A stretch of DNA of 64,000 bases. It comes from Clostridiales bacterium. Its GTDB lineage: Bacteria > Bacillota > Clostridia > Christensenellales > Aristaeellaceae. Numbering within the stretch: the first letter of the stretch is position 1; each line of letters starts with the position of its first letter. The position numbers and the translations under genes are program-made. The stretch covers positions 42,248-106,247 of the forward strand of contig SVGY01000009.1 of NCBI GenBank assembly GCA_015056145.1, given 5' to 3'. Positions 44,122 to 52,537 of the stretch are shown one piece after another. The notes under the pieces were generated by a model. That model worked only from the letters and a program-made list of their open reading frames with translations, ran no database searches and had not been told where the DNA came from.

Positions 44122-45594
44122 TCAGCCATCGGGCCGGGCAATATCTTTGAGCACAACAAACGTCAGCAAAAGCAGATAGGGAATCACCACATAATGATAG
44201 CGGGGTATGCTCGTACCCAGGGAATGCCACGCCATCAGGCACAAAATCGGGATCAAATGAACCGTAACGGCATAGAAGCTTCCTTTGCGGCTTTTTGCCC
44301 AGCGGAGCAGCAGGAAGGCAAATGTCACCATCCAGAGAAGATGCCCCACAATCAGAACGGCTGCAACAAACAAAAACAACACCATTTCCAGCCAACCCTG
44401 ATCCATGAGAAAATACAGTGCAAAGAGGCTGTAGCTGTTTTCAAGCCACAGGTTCATGTTTTTATACATGAACAGCTTTACCCATGTGCCAAGAGAATAG
44501 GTGGAAACACGCTCCCATGTCTTTTGCAGAAATACTGCGTTGAGCTCGTTTGTGGGATAATTTGCAAGCACTTCGTCGGCGATCCGGCTATTTTTCTCCA
44601 GCCAGGTGCCTCCGCTTTCCACATCGAGGCCTTCAAACAGAGCCCATCCAAGAGAGCTGTCCGCCTTTGTTCCGCCCACCAGCGATGTGGTAAACCCGTC
44701 CAGCAAGGCAGCGCTTCCAAAAAACACCACCAGCGCCATTCCCAATACCAGCAGCTGTTTCCATACAGGAGAAGCTTTCTTCTCCCTGACCAGCAGGGCA
44801 ACCAGCAGCCCGGCAAGCAACAGGGGTGCAATGGGACGGATGCTGGCAGACACAGCCAGCACAGCGCCCGCAGCAAGGGCCGCCAGCAATGCAGGAATCG
44901 TCCTTTTGCATTCCAGCGCCCACAACACCAGCGCCTCTCCCAGCAAAAGTGCAAATACCGTCACCTTTTCGGTGGAGGGTAACATGGCAAACAGGACATG
45001 GGATGGCAAAAGTGCATAAATCAAGGCCACCACAAAGCTCAGCTTACGATTTAAAAATTTCCCGGCGATGTGCTCCAGAAGCAGCACAGAACCTGCGCCG
45101 AAAATAAAATCAAAGGCGAAGGCTGCATAATAGGAGCAGCCGAAAAACTTGAAAAAGCTGCCCAGCATCCAGATAAACAGGATGCAGTTTGGCGCCATGC
45201 CCACCAAAAAGGGCGTATTCGGGAAGGAACCCTGTGCATATTCCGTGGCGCTGTTGATGTAAAAAAGAAAATCGCTCTCCATTTCATGGGGAAGGATCAG
45301 AAGCAGCAGCAACCGGGGCAGCGAAAAGGCCGCAAGCAGCACCAGCCTGCTTTTGCCCAAACTCTTCCCATCCCCCGCAAGAGGTTCCAGGCTTTGAAAA
45401 GCAGTTTCTCTTTCAAAAAAGCGCACCGCTTTACGGGATAAAAAAATGCCCGCCAAAACAGCTGCCCCTGTGGCCAGGATCGTCAGGAGCGGGGACCGAA
45501 TATAAAAGTCCAGCCCCGGGATCGCAATCAGCAACACCGCCGCCACAATATAAACCGTTGCAATTGAAGGAATTGTTTTCCACCGTGGATTCAT
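44122..45594 (-). CDS. Polytopic membrane glycosyltransferase (GT39/PMT-like)
   Basis: A 490-residue protein with about 11-12 transmembrane spans. The first extracellular loop carries the acidic pair used by this superfamily (LPHEMESDFLFYINSATEYAQGSFPN), followed by MLGSFFKFFGCSYYAAFAFDFIFGAG and a C-terminal soluble patch (GTKADSSLGWALFEGLD). Such enzymes move a sugar from a lipid-phosphate donor to protein, glycan or lipid outside the membrane. The start at 45594 (MNPRWKTIPS) follows AAGGAG. It stands alone; donor and acceptor are unknown. Confidence 0.78.
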   Translation of the reverse strand: MNPRWKTIPSIATVYIVAAVLLIAIPGLDFYIRSPLLTILATGAAVLAGIFLSRKAVRFFERETAFQSLEPLAGDGKSLGKSRLVLLAAFSLPRLLLLLILPHEMESDFLFYINSATEYAQGSFPNTPFLVGMAPNCILFIWMLGSFFKFFGCSYYAAFAFDFIFGAGSVLLLEHIAGKFLNRKLSFVVALIYALLPSHVLFAMLPSTEKVTVFALLLGEALVLWALECKRTIPALLAALAAGAVLAVSASIRPIAPLLLAGLLVALLVREKKASPVWKQLLVLGMALVVFFGSAALLDGFTTSLVGGTKADSSLGWALFEGLDVESGGTWLEKNSRIADEVLANYPTNELNAVFLQKTWERVSTYSLGTWVKLFMYKNMNLWLENSYSLFALYFLMDQGWLEMVLFLFVAAVLIVGHLLWMVTFAFLLLRWAKSRKGSFYAVTVHLIPILCLMAWHSLGTSIPRYHYVVIPYLLLLTFVVLKDIARPDG

Positions 45595-45750
45595 GTTTTT
45601 CTCCTTAGGAGTGCCGTTTTCTGTACAGTTCCTTGAACGATTGCCCGAAAAAAGCTCGTCAATCCATGCCATTATACTCTTTTTTTCACGCCCCATCAAT
45701 CCCGGAGCGATTGTGCCGCAGCCGCCTCTGCAGTGTTTTACATCCATTCC

Positions 45751-45779
45751 TTGCTCCTTTTTGCAAAATCATGTATCAT
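45751..45779 (+). promoter_or_regulatory. Promoter of the M42 peptidase operon
   Basis: TTGCTC (45751-45756), 17-base spacer, TATCAT (45774-45779), 37 bases before the ATG. Confidence 0.55.
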
Positions 45780-45815
45780 AAAAGGGTATTCTCACAAAAG
45801 GGAGGTTCTTTTTCC

Positions 45816-46841
45816 ATGAATGTATCCCATGCCATTGATCAAACCGTCAAACTTCTGTCCATTCCCAGCCCTACAGGCTTTACTATGAACGTGACCGATT
45901 ACCTGCTCTCCACCCTTGCACAAATGGGCTTCAACCCTGTCCGCAGCCGCAAGGGCGCCGTAGTGTGCGAAATCGGCGGCGAAGGGCATCCGCTGGTACT
46001 GGCTGCCCATGTGGATACTCTTGGCCTGATGGTGCGGGAAATCAAGTCAAACGGCCGGCTGTCTTTTGCGCTGCTGGGAGGCCCCTCCTGTAATGCAGTG
46101 GAAACGGAAAACATTACTGTCATCACCCGGGAAGGTAAACAGTACACCGGCGTTGTGGAGCTGATGAACGCATCCGTGCATGTAAATCCCGATCTGGAGG
46201 AAACCAAGCGGGATATCAAAACCCTCGAGATCCTTTTGGACGAGGAGGTTTCCTCCCGGGAGGATGTGGAGGCGCTGGGCATCATGAACGGCGATATCGT
46301 TGCCCTGGATCCCCGTACCCATGTAACCCCCTCCGGCTATATCCGCAGCCGTTTTCTGGATGACAAGCTCAGCGCAGGCATGCTTCTGGAACTGGCCCGG
46401 GCCGTCAGCGAAGGCGAAGTGAACCCCGCCCGCAAGGTAACGCTGTTTTTCTCCGTATACGAAGAAGTAGGCCACGGCGCATCCAGCAGCATGCCCCAGG
46501 ATACGGAAGACCTGCTGGTGGTGGATATGGGCTGCGTTGGCGACGGCCTCAGCTGCAAGGAAACCCAGGTTTCCATCTGCGCCAAGGATTCCAGCGGCCC
46601 CTACGACTACTCCATGACCACGGAACTCATTACCCTGTGCAAAATGCATACGCTGGACTATGCGGTGGATATCTACCCTCGCTATGGCTCCGATGCCGGT
46701 ACCGCCCTCCGTGCAGGCCACGACATCCGCTATGCGCTGATCGGCGCAGGCGTGTACGCCTCCCACGGCTACGAGCGCAGCCATGAAAAGGGCGTGCGCA
46801 ACACCCTGGAGCTGATTCGCCTCTATGTGGAAAAAGCTTGA
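45816..46841 (+). CDS. M42 family metallopeptidase (glutamyl/other aminopeptidase)
   Basis: A 341-residue M42 enzyme with a binuclear metal site: LAAHVDTLGLMV (His), FLDDKLSAGML (bridging Asp), SVYEEVGHGAS (Glu pair), VVDMGCVGDG (Asp) and ASHGYERSH (His). A PDZ-like insertion lies between residues 75 and 165. It trims peptides in the cytoplasm as a dodecamer. The start at 45816 follows GGGAGG; the upstream open frame is not conserved. It heads a likely three-gene unit with the BMP-domain protein and the phosphoesterase. Confidence 0.93.
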   Translation: MNVSHAIDQTVKLLSIPSPTGFTMNVTDYLLSTLAQMGFNPVRSRKGAVVCEIGGEGHPLVLAAHVDTLGLMVREIKSNGRLSFALLGGPSCNAVETENITVITREGKQYTGVVELMNASVHVNPDLEETKRDIKTLEILLDEEVSSREDVEALGIMNGDIVALDPRTHVTPSGYIRSRFLDDKLSAGMLLELARAVSEGEVNPARKVTLFFSVYEEVGHGASSSMPQDTEDLLVVDMGCVGDGLSCKETQVSICAKDSSGPYDYSMTTELITLCKMHTLDYAVDIYPRYGSDAGTALRAGHDIRYALIGAGVYASHGYERSHEKGVRNTLELIRLYVEKA

Positions 46842-46870
46842 AAAACCATCATGCATAAAAAGGAGAAAAA

Positions 46871-48811
46871 ATGAGCAGAGCTGAAGCTATTGACCAATAC
46901 CATGTTGCGCTGAAAGCCGGCCAGAAATGCTACCGGGAATGCGTCTCCCGGGGCAGCTTCCCCCTCCTGCAAGTACTGGACGACCTGCTGGGCGATACCT
47001 CCGCCGCAGGAAGAATGGAACTGGGTCTGATTGATATCCCGGTGGATCTGATCACGGGCACCTGTTATGCAGGCCGCCAGAACGCCTTCGCATCCAACTA
47101 TATGCCTCTGCTGCCTTCGGATACGGAGTTTGCCATGAAATGGATCCGGCTTTGCGAATCCGCACTGGAAATCGGCGTGCGGGATCCGGTTTCCTGTGTT
47201 GAGTACATGGGCAAGTTTTATATTCAGGAAGGCAACAAGCGTGTCAGCGTGCAAAAATCTCTGGGAGCGCTTTCCATATCCGCAAAAGTAACCCGTCTGC
47301 TGCCTGCGGATAACGGCGACGAGGCCGTAAAGATCTACTATGAGTTTGTCCAGTTCCACAAATGTTCGGGGCTCTACTGGGTCTATTTTGACAAGCCCGG
47401 CTGCTTTGCCCGGCTGCAAAACGCTTTGGGTTACGATGCCGACTATGTGTGGACGGAGGAGGAGCGCCGCAATTTTTCTGGCGGGCTTTTCCGCTTCCGC
47501 TGGGCGCTGGACAGGCTCAACAAGGATTCCAGCATTCTTCCCCTTTCTTCTGCCCTGCTGATTTGGCTGCAGATGTTTTCCATGGAGGAACTGCTCAAGA
47601 TGGAAGAATCGGAGCTTGACAAGTCCATCCGCAACATCTGGCCCGAAGTGGAGGCGCAAAAGCAGCGTGAAGCCATTGCGCTGAGCACCGATCCCAAGAA
47701 GCCCAGTGTAAACCTGCTCAACCGGCTTTTGCTGCCCAGCCACCTGAAAATGGCCATCATCCATGAAGCGCAGTATGAGGACGGCGACTGGCTCCGGTCC
47801 CACGACGAAGGCTGGTCCTATATGGAAACCTGCCTTGGCAAGGATGTGGAATGCAGGCGTTACCTTGTGCCTGAAGGCGGCTCTTCAGAGGAGGTAATGA
47901 ATCAGGCTATCGAGGAAGGGGCAACGGTGCTCTTTACCACCACTGTAAACATGATCACCGCCTGCAGAAAGGTGGCTGCAAAAAACCGTAACATCCGCAT
48001 CCTCAACTGCTCCGTGTCCATGCCATATCCGGGTGTACGCACCTATTACAGCCGCATTTATGAGGCCAAGTTCGTCTCCGGCGCTATTGCCGGCGCCCTT
48101 GCCAAAAACGGCGTTATCGGCTATGTAGAAGAAAATCCACTCTACGGCGTTCCTGCCAGCATCAACGCCTTTGCCCTTGGCGCACAGATGACCCACCCCG
48201 GAGCACGCATCATGCTGAAATGGCACTGCAATTCCGAGCGTCCTTTGCATGAACTGCTGGATATGGGCGTGGACGTGATATCCAATGTGGATACCATCAA
48301 CCCTGATCTCAGCAAAACTCAGGGCGGCCTGCTTGTAAAGCGGAAGGACGGCAGCCTGGAATCCGTTGCTTCCCCCTACTGGAACTGGGGCAACTTCTAC
48401 ATCCAGATCGTTTCCAGCATTCTCCGGGGTGGATGGGACGAGCCTAACGCCGCTGCGGCCCAGGCCGTTAACTACTGGTGGGGCATGAACTGCGGCGTGG
48501 TAGGCATCCGCCTGTCCCCCAACCTGCCCGATGGCGTGCATCAGCTGGCCCGCATCCTGCGCAGGGGAATCGGCAATGGGTCTATCAGCCCCTTCCACTG
48601 CCGACTTTACGACCAGAACGGCACCCAGCATAGCGACGGCCATCGCTGGTTCGGTCCAGATGAACTGCTGCACATGAACTGGCTGTGCGACAATGTGGAG
48701 GGTACCATTCCCACCTATGACGAGCTACTGCCCATGGCCCGGCAGATTGTACGCCTGCAGGGTGTATACCGTGACCAGATACCGCTGGAAAAGGATGAAT
48801 TTATCCCATGA
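46871..48811 (+). CDS. Cytosolic fusion: ParB-like N-terminal domain plus BMP (PnrA-like) nucleoside-binding domain
   Basis: A 646-residue protein without any signal peptide. Residues about 1-290 contain VSCVEYMGKFYIQEGNKRVSVQKSLGA (108-133), the ParB/Srx-like core, plus helical material. Residues about 293-615 are a full BMP-family ligand domain (LKMAIIHEAQYEDGDW, IEEGATVLFTTT, SGAIAGALAKNGVIGYV, VDVISNVDTINPDL). BMP proteins are normally exported lipoproteins, as at 6720, so this one probably senses a nucleoside-like ligand inside the cell, perhaps as a regulator or kinase-like enzyme. AGGAG lies 7 bases upstream. It overlaps the phosphoesterase gene by ATGA. Confidence 0.75.
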   Translation: MSRAEAIDQYHVALKAGQKCYRECVSRGSFPLLQVLDDLLGDTSAAGRMELGLIDIPVDLITGTCYAGRQNAFASNYMPLLPSDTEFAMKWIRLCESALEIGVRDPVSCVEYMGKFYIQEGNKRVSVQKSLGALSISAKVTRLLPADNGDEAVKIYYEFVQFHKCSGLYWVYFDKPGCFARLQNALGYDADYVWTEEERRNFSGGLFRFRWALDRLNKDSSILPLSSALLIWLQMFSMEELLKMEESELDKSIRNIWPEVEAQKQREAIALSTDPKKPSVNLLNRLLLPSHLKMAIIHEAQYEDGDWLRSHDEGWSYMETCLGKDVECRRYLVPEGGSSEEVMNQAIEEGATVLFTTTVNMITACRKVAAKNRNIRILNCSVSMPYPGVRTYYSRIYEAKFVSGAIAGALAKNGVIGYVEENPLYGVPASINAFALGAQMTHPGARIMLKWHCNSERPLHELLDMGVDVISNVDTINPDLSKTQGGLLVKRKDGSLESVASPYWNWGNFYIQIVSSILRGGWDEPNAAAAQAVNYWWGMNCGVVGIRLSPNLPDGVHQLARILRRGIGNGSISPFHCRLYDQNGTQHSDGHRWFGPDELLHMNWLCDNVEGTIPTYDELLPMARQIVRLQGVYRDQIPLEKDEFIP

Positions 48812-49398
48812 AGATTCTTTTGGTAGCCGATAAGGAAAGCCCCTACTTGTGGGATTACTACCAGCCGGGGCGGCTGAAGGACATCGACCTGATCCTGTCC
48901 AGCGGCGATCTGAAGCCGGAATACCTCAGCTTTCTGGTCACCATGTGTACCGCCCCGCTGCTCTACGTTCACGGCAACCACGATGCCCGCTACGAAAAGC
49001 ACCCGCCGGAAGGCTGCGTATGCATTGACGACCAGCTGGTAAAGGTAGGTGGGCTGCGCATTCTGGGCATGGGAGGTTCCATGCGCTACTCCCACAGGGA
49101 GCACCAGTACACCGATGCTGAAATGGAGCGTCGCCTCAAAAAAATGCGCTTTGCCCTGCACCGGGCCAAGGGGGTGGATATCCTTTTGACCCATGCCCCA
49201 GCCCGTGGAATCGGCGACGGGCAGGATCTCTGCCACAGGGGATTCCAGGCCTTTCTCCCCTTTATGGACAAGTATCACCCCAAATATATGGTGCACGGCC
49301 ATTTGCACATGAACTACGGTGTTGGCATCCCCCGGTTGCGACGGTACGGGGATACTATTATCATCAACGCATACGAGCGGTTTATACTGGAAATATAG
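48808..49398 (+). CDS. Calcineurin-like metallophosphoesterase
   Basis: A 196-residue single-domain phosphoesterase. Metal ligands are in LLVADKESP, ILSSGDLKPEYL, LYVHGNHDARY, LLTHAPARGIGDG and MVHGHLHMNYG. The first motif has ADKE in place of the usual D-x-H, so one metal ligand is unusual. ATGA overlap with the BMP fusion gene implies coupled translation and probably a shared pathway (for example a nucleotide second messenger). The substrate is unknown. Confidence 0.85.
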   Translation: MKILLVADKESPYLWDYYQPGRLKDIDLILSSGDLKPEYLSFLVTMCTAPLLYVHGNHDARYEKHPPEGCVCIDDQLVKVGGLRILGMGGSMRYSHREHQYTDAEMERRLKKMRFALHRAKGVDILLTHAPARGIGDGQDLCHRGFQAFLPFMDKYHPKYMVHGHLHMNYGVGIPRLRRYGDTIIINAYERFILEI

Positions 49399-49444
49399 CG
49401 TTCAAAAATGCTTCCTCGTGGCGGGAGGATTCTTAAGGAACAAT

Positions 49445-49583
49445 TGATCCTGTAACGAACAAACGAGCATCCGAAGAAAATGTGGATGCTCGTTTGCTTT
49501 TGCAGCCCAATGAACGCAATGCACCGGAATGGTGCGTATAATTGCGCCCATTTAAAATGTTGGAAATATGTTTTCGTCTGCTC
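49445..49583 (-). ncRNA. Conserved structured 3' block of cassette B
   Basis: On the minus strand: GAGCAGACGA, then GCGCAATTATACGCACC...GGTGCATTGCGTT, then the hairpin AAACGAGCATCC / GGATGCTCGTTT. Compared with copy A, the fourth pair of the CAC-stem changes from T-A to C-G while pairing is kept. The outer CGCAAT/ATTGCG stem is identical in both copies. Confidence 0.55.
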
Positions 49584-49612
49584 GGCATGTTATTCGATGC
49601 TGAAAGGAATCA

Positions 49613-49915
49613 TTATTCTATACTTTTTGAAAATCTGATAAATTCATATGGCAATCCTAAATCTTCAGAATATTTGCGGATTTCATTTATTTCCTCATCA
49701 TTCATTTCATCATAGAAAGGGCGATCTGATACTTTCCAGTATGTTTTCACTTCATCAATTCTCAACACATCGCCCCAAGGAGCTGTATATCGTTCCCCGA
49801 CTTTGTATCTGCCAACTTCTCTGTATACCCTCGTGGTATAACAATACCCCAGCTTTTTTAGATAATTCTGAATTGATTCATATTCATGTTCTGGGAATGA
49901 TATTCTTTCAAGCAT
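49613..49915 (-). CDS. Small ASCH/PUA-like protein of unknown function (cassette B cargo)
   Basis: A 100-residue protein, MLERISFPEHEYESIQNY, then YTTRVYREVGRYKVGERYTAPWG and VLRIDEVKTYWKVSDRPFYDEM. The R-Y-K-V-G-E-x-Y pattern followed by a strand and an acidic helix resembles the ASCH/PUA-like RNA-binding fold, though I am not certain. The start at 49915 is preferred because it lies 40 bases after the -10 in the constant block and follows GGTGG; a longer frame (GTG at 49975) would begin inside the promoter. Strongly AT-rich compared with the neighbours. Confidence 0.6.
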   Translation of the reverse strand: MLERISFPEHEYESIQNYLKKLGYCYTTRVYREVGRYKVGERYTAPWGDVLRIDEVKTYWKVSDRPFYDEMNDEEINEIRKYSEDLGLPYEFIRFSKSIE

Positions 49916-49949
49916 CCAATACACCACCCAAAAAAGAAAATAATCATAT

Positions 49950-50063
49950 GCTTTCATTCTATCACAACAGTACACAAAACCGCAAGCCGATTAAGGCTTG
50001 CGGTTCCGTTATTTGCATGATAGCAGATGAAGGATAACTCCTTCCTTTCCATCACTCTCGCTG
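49950..50063 (-). repeat. Constant 5' block of cassette B with promoter
   Basis: On the minus strand TTGCGG (49985-49980), 18-base spacer, TAGAAT (49961-49956), identical in layout to cassette A. Upstream is a perfect 9-bp hairpin CCGCAAGCC / GGCTTGCGG (49980-50003) that overlaps the -35. Confidence 0.7.
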
Positions 50064-50173
50064 GGGGAGCATTTTCTTTTCCTTGCCCGAAAAATATTTT
50101 TCTTTTGCAAAAGGATAATAACGTTTGTTGTCGAATCATTTGTCTCTGACTAACACCAAGGAGATGCCGTTTT

Positions 50174-51220
50174 ATGGATAAGACAAAGATCATTCCCGCT
50201 CCCTTTGAAAAGGGCGTCAATTTTACCAACTGGCTGGAATACCGTTCCGCCGACGAGATCAACCCTGATTATTTCACCCGGCAGGATTTTGTCAACGCCC
50301 GCAAGTTGGGGTGCGATGTTATCCGCCTGCCGATCCATTTTGAAAAGATATGCCGGGAAGAGGACGGCTATCTCATTCCCGAAAAAATTACTACCATTCT
50401 GGATAATGTGGCAGCCTGGTGCGAAGAGCTTGAAATGTATATCGTTCTGGACTTCCACAACGACTGCACCGCCGATTCCTTCACCCCCGTGGATGTGGAC
50501 AAAATTCTGATTCCCGTATGGACTCAGCTGGCCAACCGCTACAAGGATCGTTCCGAATACATTGTGTACGAGATCATGAACGAGCCTCACAACATCGATA
50601 TCCCTCTGTGGAACGAGATCATCGCCCGGGTACACAAGGTGATCCGGCAAATTGATCAGAAACACTGGGTCATCGTAGGTGGCGCAGACTGGAACAGTAC
50701 CGCTGCCATGAAGACCCTGCCTGATTTTCAGGATGACAGGGTCATCTACAATTTCCATTATTACGATCCGCACACCTTCACCCATCAGGGAGCTTCCTGG
50801 TGTCATATGGAGCGGGTCATCGGCCTGCCTTTCCCCTATGATGCAGACAAAATGCCCCCCATGCCCGAAAACCCCACGGAAGTTGAGAGGCGCTGCTTTG
50901 AAAACTATCCCGAAGGCGGCCAGCTTTCTGCGGTGATCGATTGCTTCGATCAGTATGCGGAATTCAGCCATAAGAGGAATTCTCCCCTCTTCTGCGGCGA
51001 ATTTGGCTGCTTCATGACTGTGCCCAATGATATGCGCATTCAGTGGTACCGCATTGTGACCCGGCTTTTGGCAGAGCGTGGCATTGCCCGTACCAGCTGG
51101 GATTATTTCGGAACCTTCGGTATTTTCCACCGGGTAGAACGTGGCGTTCGTCCCCGTTTCCCGGAAGACCTGAACCGTGAGCTGCTGGCAGCCATGGATC
51201 TCAATGCTGACGTGGAGTGA
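50174..51220 (+). CDS. Glycoside hydrolase family 5 protein
   Basis: A 348-residue (beta/alpha)8 enzyme. The acid/base Glu is in VYEIMNEPHN and the nucleophile Glu in LFCGEFGCF, with FHNDC, FHYYDPH and RTSWDYFG completing the GH5 active site. No signal peptide, so it probably cleaves imported beta-glucan or mannan oligosaccharides. AAGGAG lies 9 bases before the ATG. It is monocistronic with a strong terminator. The GH5 subfamily and substrate are not resolved. Confidence 0.9.
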   Translation: MDKTKIIPAPFEKGVNFTNWLEYRSADEINPDYFTRQDFVNARKLGCDVIRLPIHFEKICREEDGYLIPEKITTILDNVAAWCEELEMYIVLDFHNDCTADSFTPVDVDKILIPVWTQLANRYKDRSEYIVYEIMNEPHNIDIPLWNEIIARVHKVIRQIDQKHWVIVGGADWNSTAAMKTLPDFQDDRVIYNFHYYDPHTFTHQGASWCHMERVIGLPFPYDADKMPPMPENPTEVERRCFENYPEGGQLSAVIDCFDQYAEFSHKRNSPLFCGEFGCFMTVPNDMRIQWYRIVTRLLAERGIARTSWDYFGTFGIFHRVERGVRPRFPEDLNRELLAAMDLNADVE

Positions 51221-51244
51221 GCTGCCCGCCGACATCTTCCAATA

Positions 51245-51288
51245 TCAAAGCCCTTCCGCATATGGGTTGCGGAAGGGCTTTTGCTCTG
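51245..51288. terminator. Bidirectional terminator between GH5 and U32 genes
   Basis: AAAGCCCTTCCGC pairs with GCGGAAGGGCTTT, followed by TTGCTCT. Confidence 0.85.
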
Positions 51289-51294
51289 TTCGGT

Positions 51295-52536
51295 TTACTT
51301 ATGATTACGGTTTGGCCCCCTGAGCAGATCCCCGTTTCCTACCGGGAAAGGGAAAACCATTTCCAGCACGGTGCCTGCCACGCTGGCGGTCTCCACGTCC
51401 TCTCCGGTTTCGTGGATGCGCATGCCCTTCACTTCAAAGGGATGGGAACCGGTTGGGGTTAGCGCTTCCAGGGTATCGCCCACATAGAAGCGGTTTTTCA
51501 GCCGCACCAGTGCAGGCTCGTTGGCGGGTGTATCGGAAATGATATCACCCACATATTCCATGGTCTGCAGGAAACCTTCGGCCCCTGCGGCTGGAACAGG
51601 GTCGCCAAAGTAAAAGCCGGTGTTGCTTTTGCGATGGCTGGCTTTTTCCAGTTCCTTCATCATTTCCGGCACAGCAGCCCGGAAGGCGTCTTCGCCTTCT
51701 TTTTCCAGCAGATCAAGGGCACGGCGGTACACCGATACCACGGAGGCCACATAATAAGCAGTCTTCATCCTGCCCTCGATTTTCAGGCTGACAATGCCAG
51801 CCTTTTTCAGCTCCGGCAGGTACGGCAGCATACACAGGTCGTATGCAGAAAGTACGGATGTGCCCCGTTCTTCCTCAAACACCGGATAGTACTCCCCGGG
51901 CCGTTTTTCCTCCACCAGGTGATAGCCCCAGCGACAGGGCTGGGCGCAGGCGCCCGTATTTCCGCTGCGTCCCATAATAGCGGTGGAAAGCAGGCAGCGG
52001 CCGCTGTAGGAAACGCACATGGCCCCGTGAACAAAGGCCTCCATTTCCAGGGTATCGGGCAATTGGGCACGCATTTTGGCGATATCTTCAAGGCTCAGTT
52101 CCCGGGAAAGCACGATGCGCTGTGCCTTCACGGCTTCATGCAGGTGCAGGGCGGTTGGCGTGTTCATCACATTGGCCTGAGTGGAAATGTGGATGGGCAA
52201 TTCCGGCACCTCTCTGGCCAGCATAAGGCATGCACCAAAATCGCTGACGATGGCTGCATCCACACCGCACTTCAGGGCGTTCCTTCCCGCCTCCACATAG
52301 CCCTCCAGCTCGTGATCCCGCAAAAGAGAATTCATGGTAACGTAAAACTTCACACCGTGGGCATGGGCATAGTCGCAGGCCTGCTTCAGTTCGTCCAGAT
52401 CAAAATTGCCTGCATAGGCTCTCAGGCCATACTGACGCATACCGCCATATACTGCATCTGCGCCAAAACGCACAGCGGCGTAAAGCTGCTCCATTCTGCC
52501 TACGGGAGCAAGGAGTTCCATCTTCTGTGTTTTCAT
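51295..52536 (-). CDS. trhP: U32 family protein, probable tRNA hydroxylation protein TrhP
   Basis: A 413-residue peptidase-U32-family protein. The signature EAFVHGAMCVSYSGRCLLS with GRSGNTGACAQPCRW carries the four Fe-S cysteines. The N-terminal TIM-barrel half starts ELLAPVGRMEQLYAAVRFGADAVYGG. In Bacillus the TrhP (YrrN/YrrO) group makes 5-hydroxyuridine at the tRNA wobble position. The mltG neighbourhood here matches the yrrL-yrrO locus, which supports TrhP over a protease. The start at 52536 has no strong ribosome site and is separated from the mltG stop by one base, so it is coupled. Confidence 0.85.
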   Translation of the reverse strand: MKTQKMELLAPVGRMEQLYAAVRFGADAVYGGMRQYGLRAYAGNFDLDELKQACDYAHAHGVKFYVTMNSLLRDHELEGYVEAGRNALKCGVDAAIVSDFGACLMLAREVPELPIHISTQANVMNTPTALHLHEAVKAQRIVLSRELSLEDIAKMRAQLPDTLEMEAFVHGAMCVSYSGRCLLSTAIMGRSGNTGACAQPCRWGYHLVEEKRPGEYYPVFEEERGTSVLSAYDLCMLPYLPELKKAGIVSLKIEGRMKTAYYVASVVSVYRRALDLLEKEGEDAFRAAVPEMMKELEKASHRKSNTGFYFGDPVPAAGAEGFLQTMEYVGDIISDTPANEPALVRLKNRFYVGDTLEALTPTGSHPFEVKGMRIHETGEDVETASVAGTVLEMVFPFPVGNGDLLRGPNRNHK

Positions 52537-52537
52537 A

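Larger units (their letters stand above)
49419..50063 (-). mobile_element. Putative gene cassette B (constant ends, small ASCH-like cargo)
   Basis: The outer 165 bases (49419-49583) and 114 bases (49950-50063) match the ends of cassette A, but the enclosed gene is unrelated and shorter. It lies 20 bases after the phosphoesterase stop and before the GH5 gene, with no sign of disrupting either. Orientation of promoter, cargo and 3' hairpins is the same as in cassette A. Confidence 0.7.

Noticed and set aside
49613..49975. Longer version of the cassette B protein starting at GTG 49975
   Set aside because: This start lies upstream of and across the -10 element conserved in both cassettes, so it would not be transcribed from that promoter.
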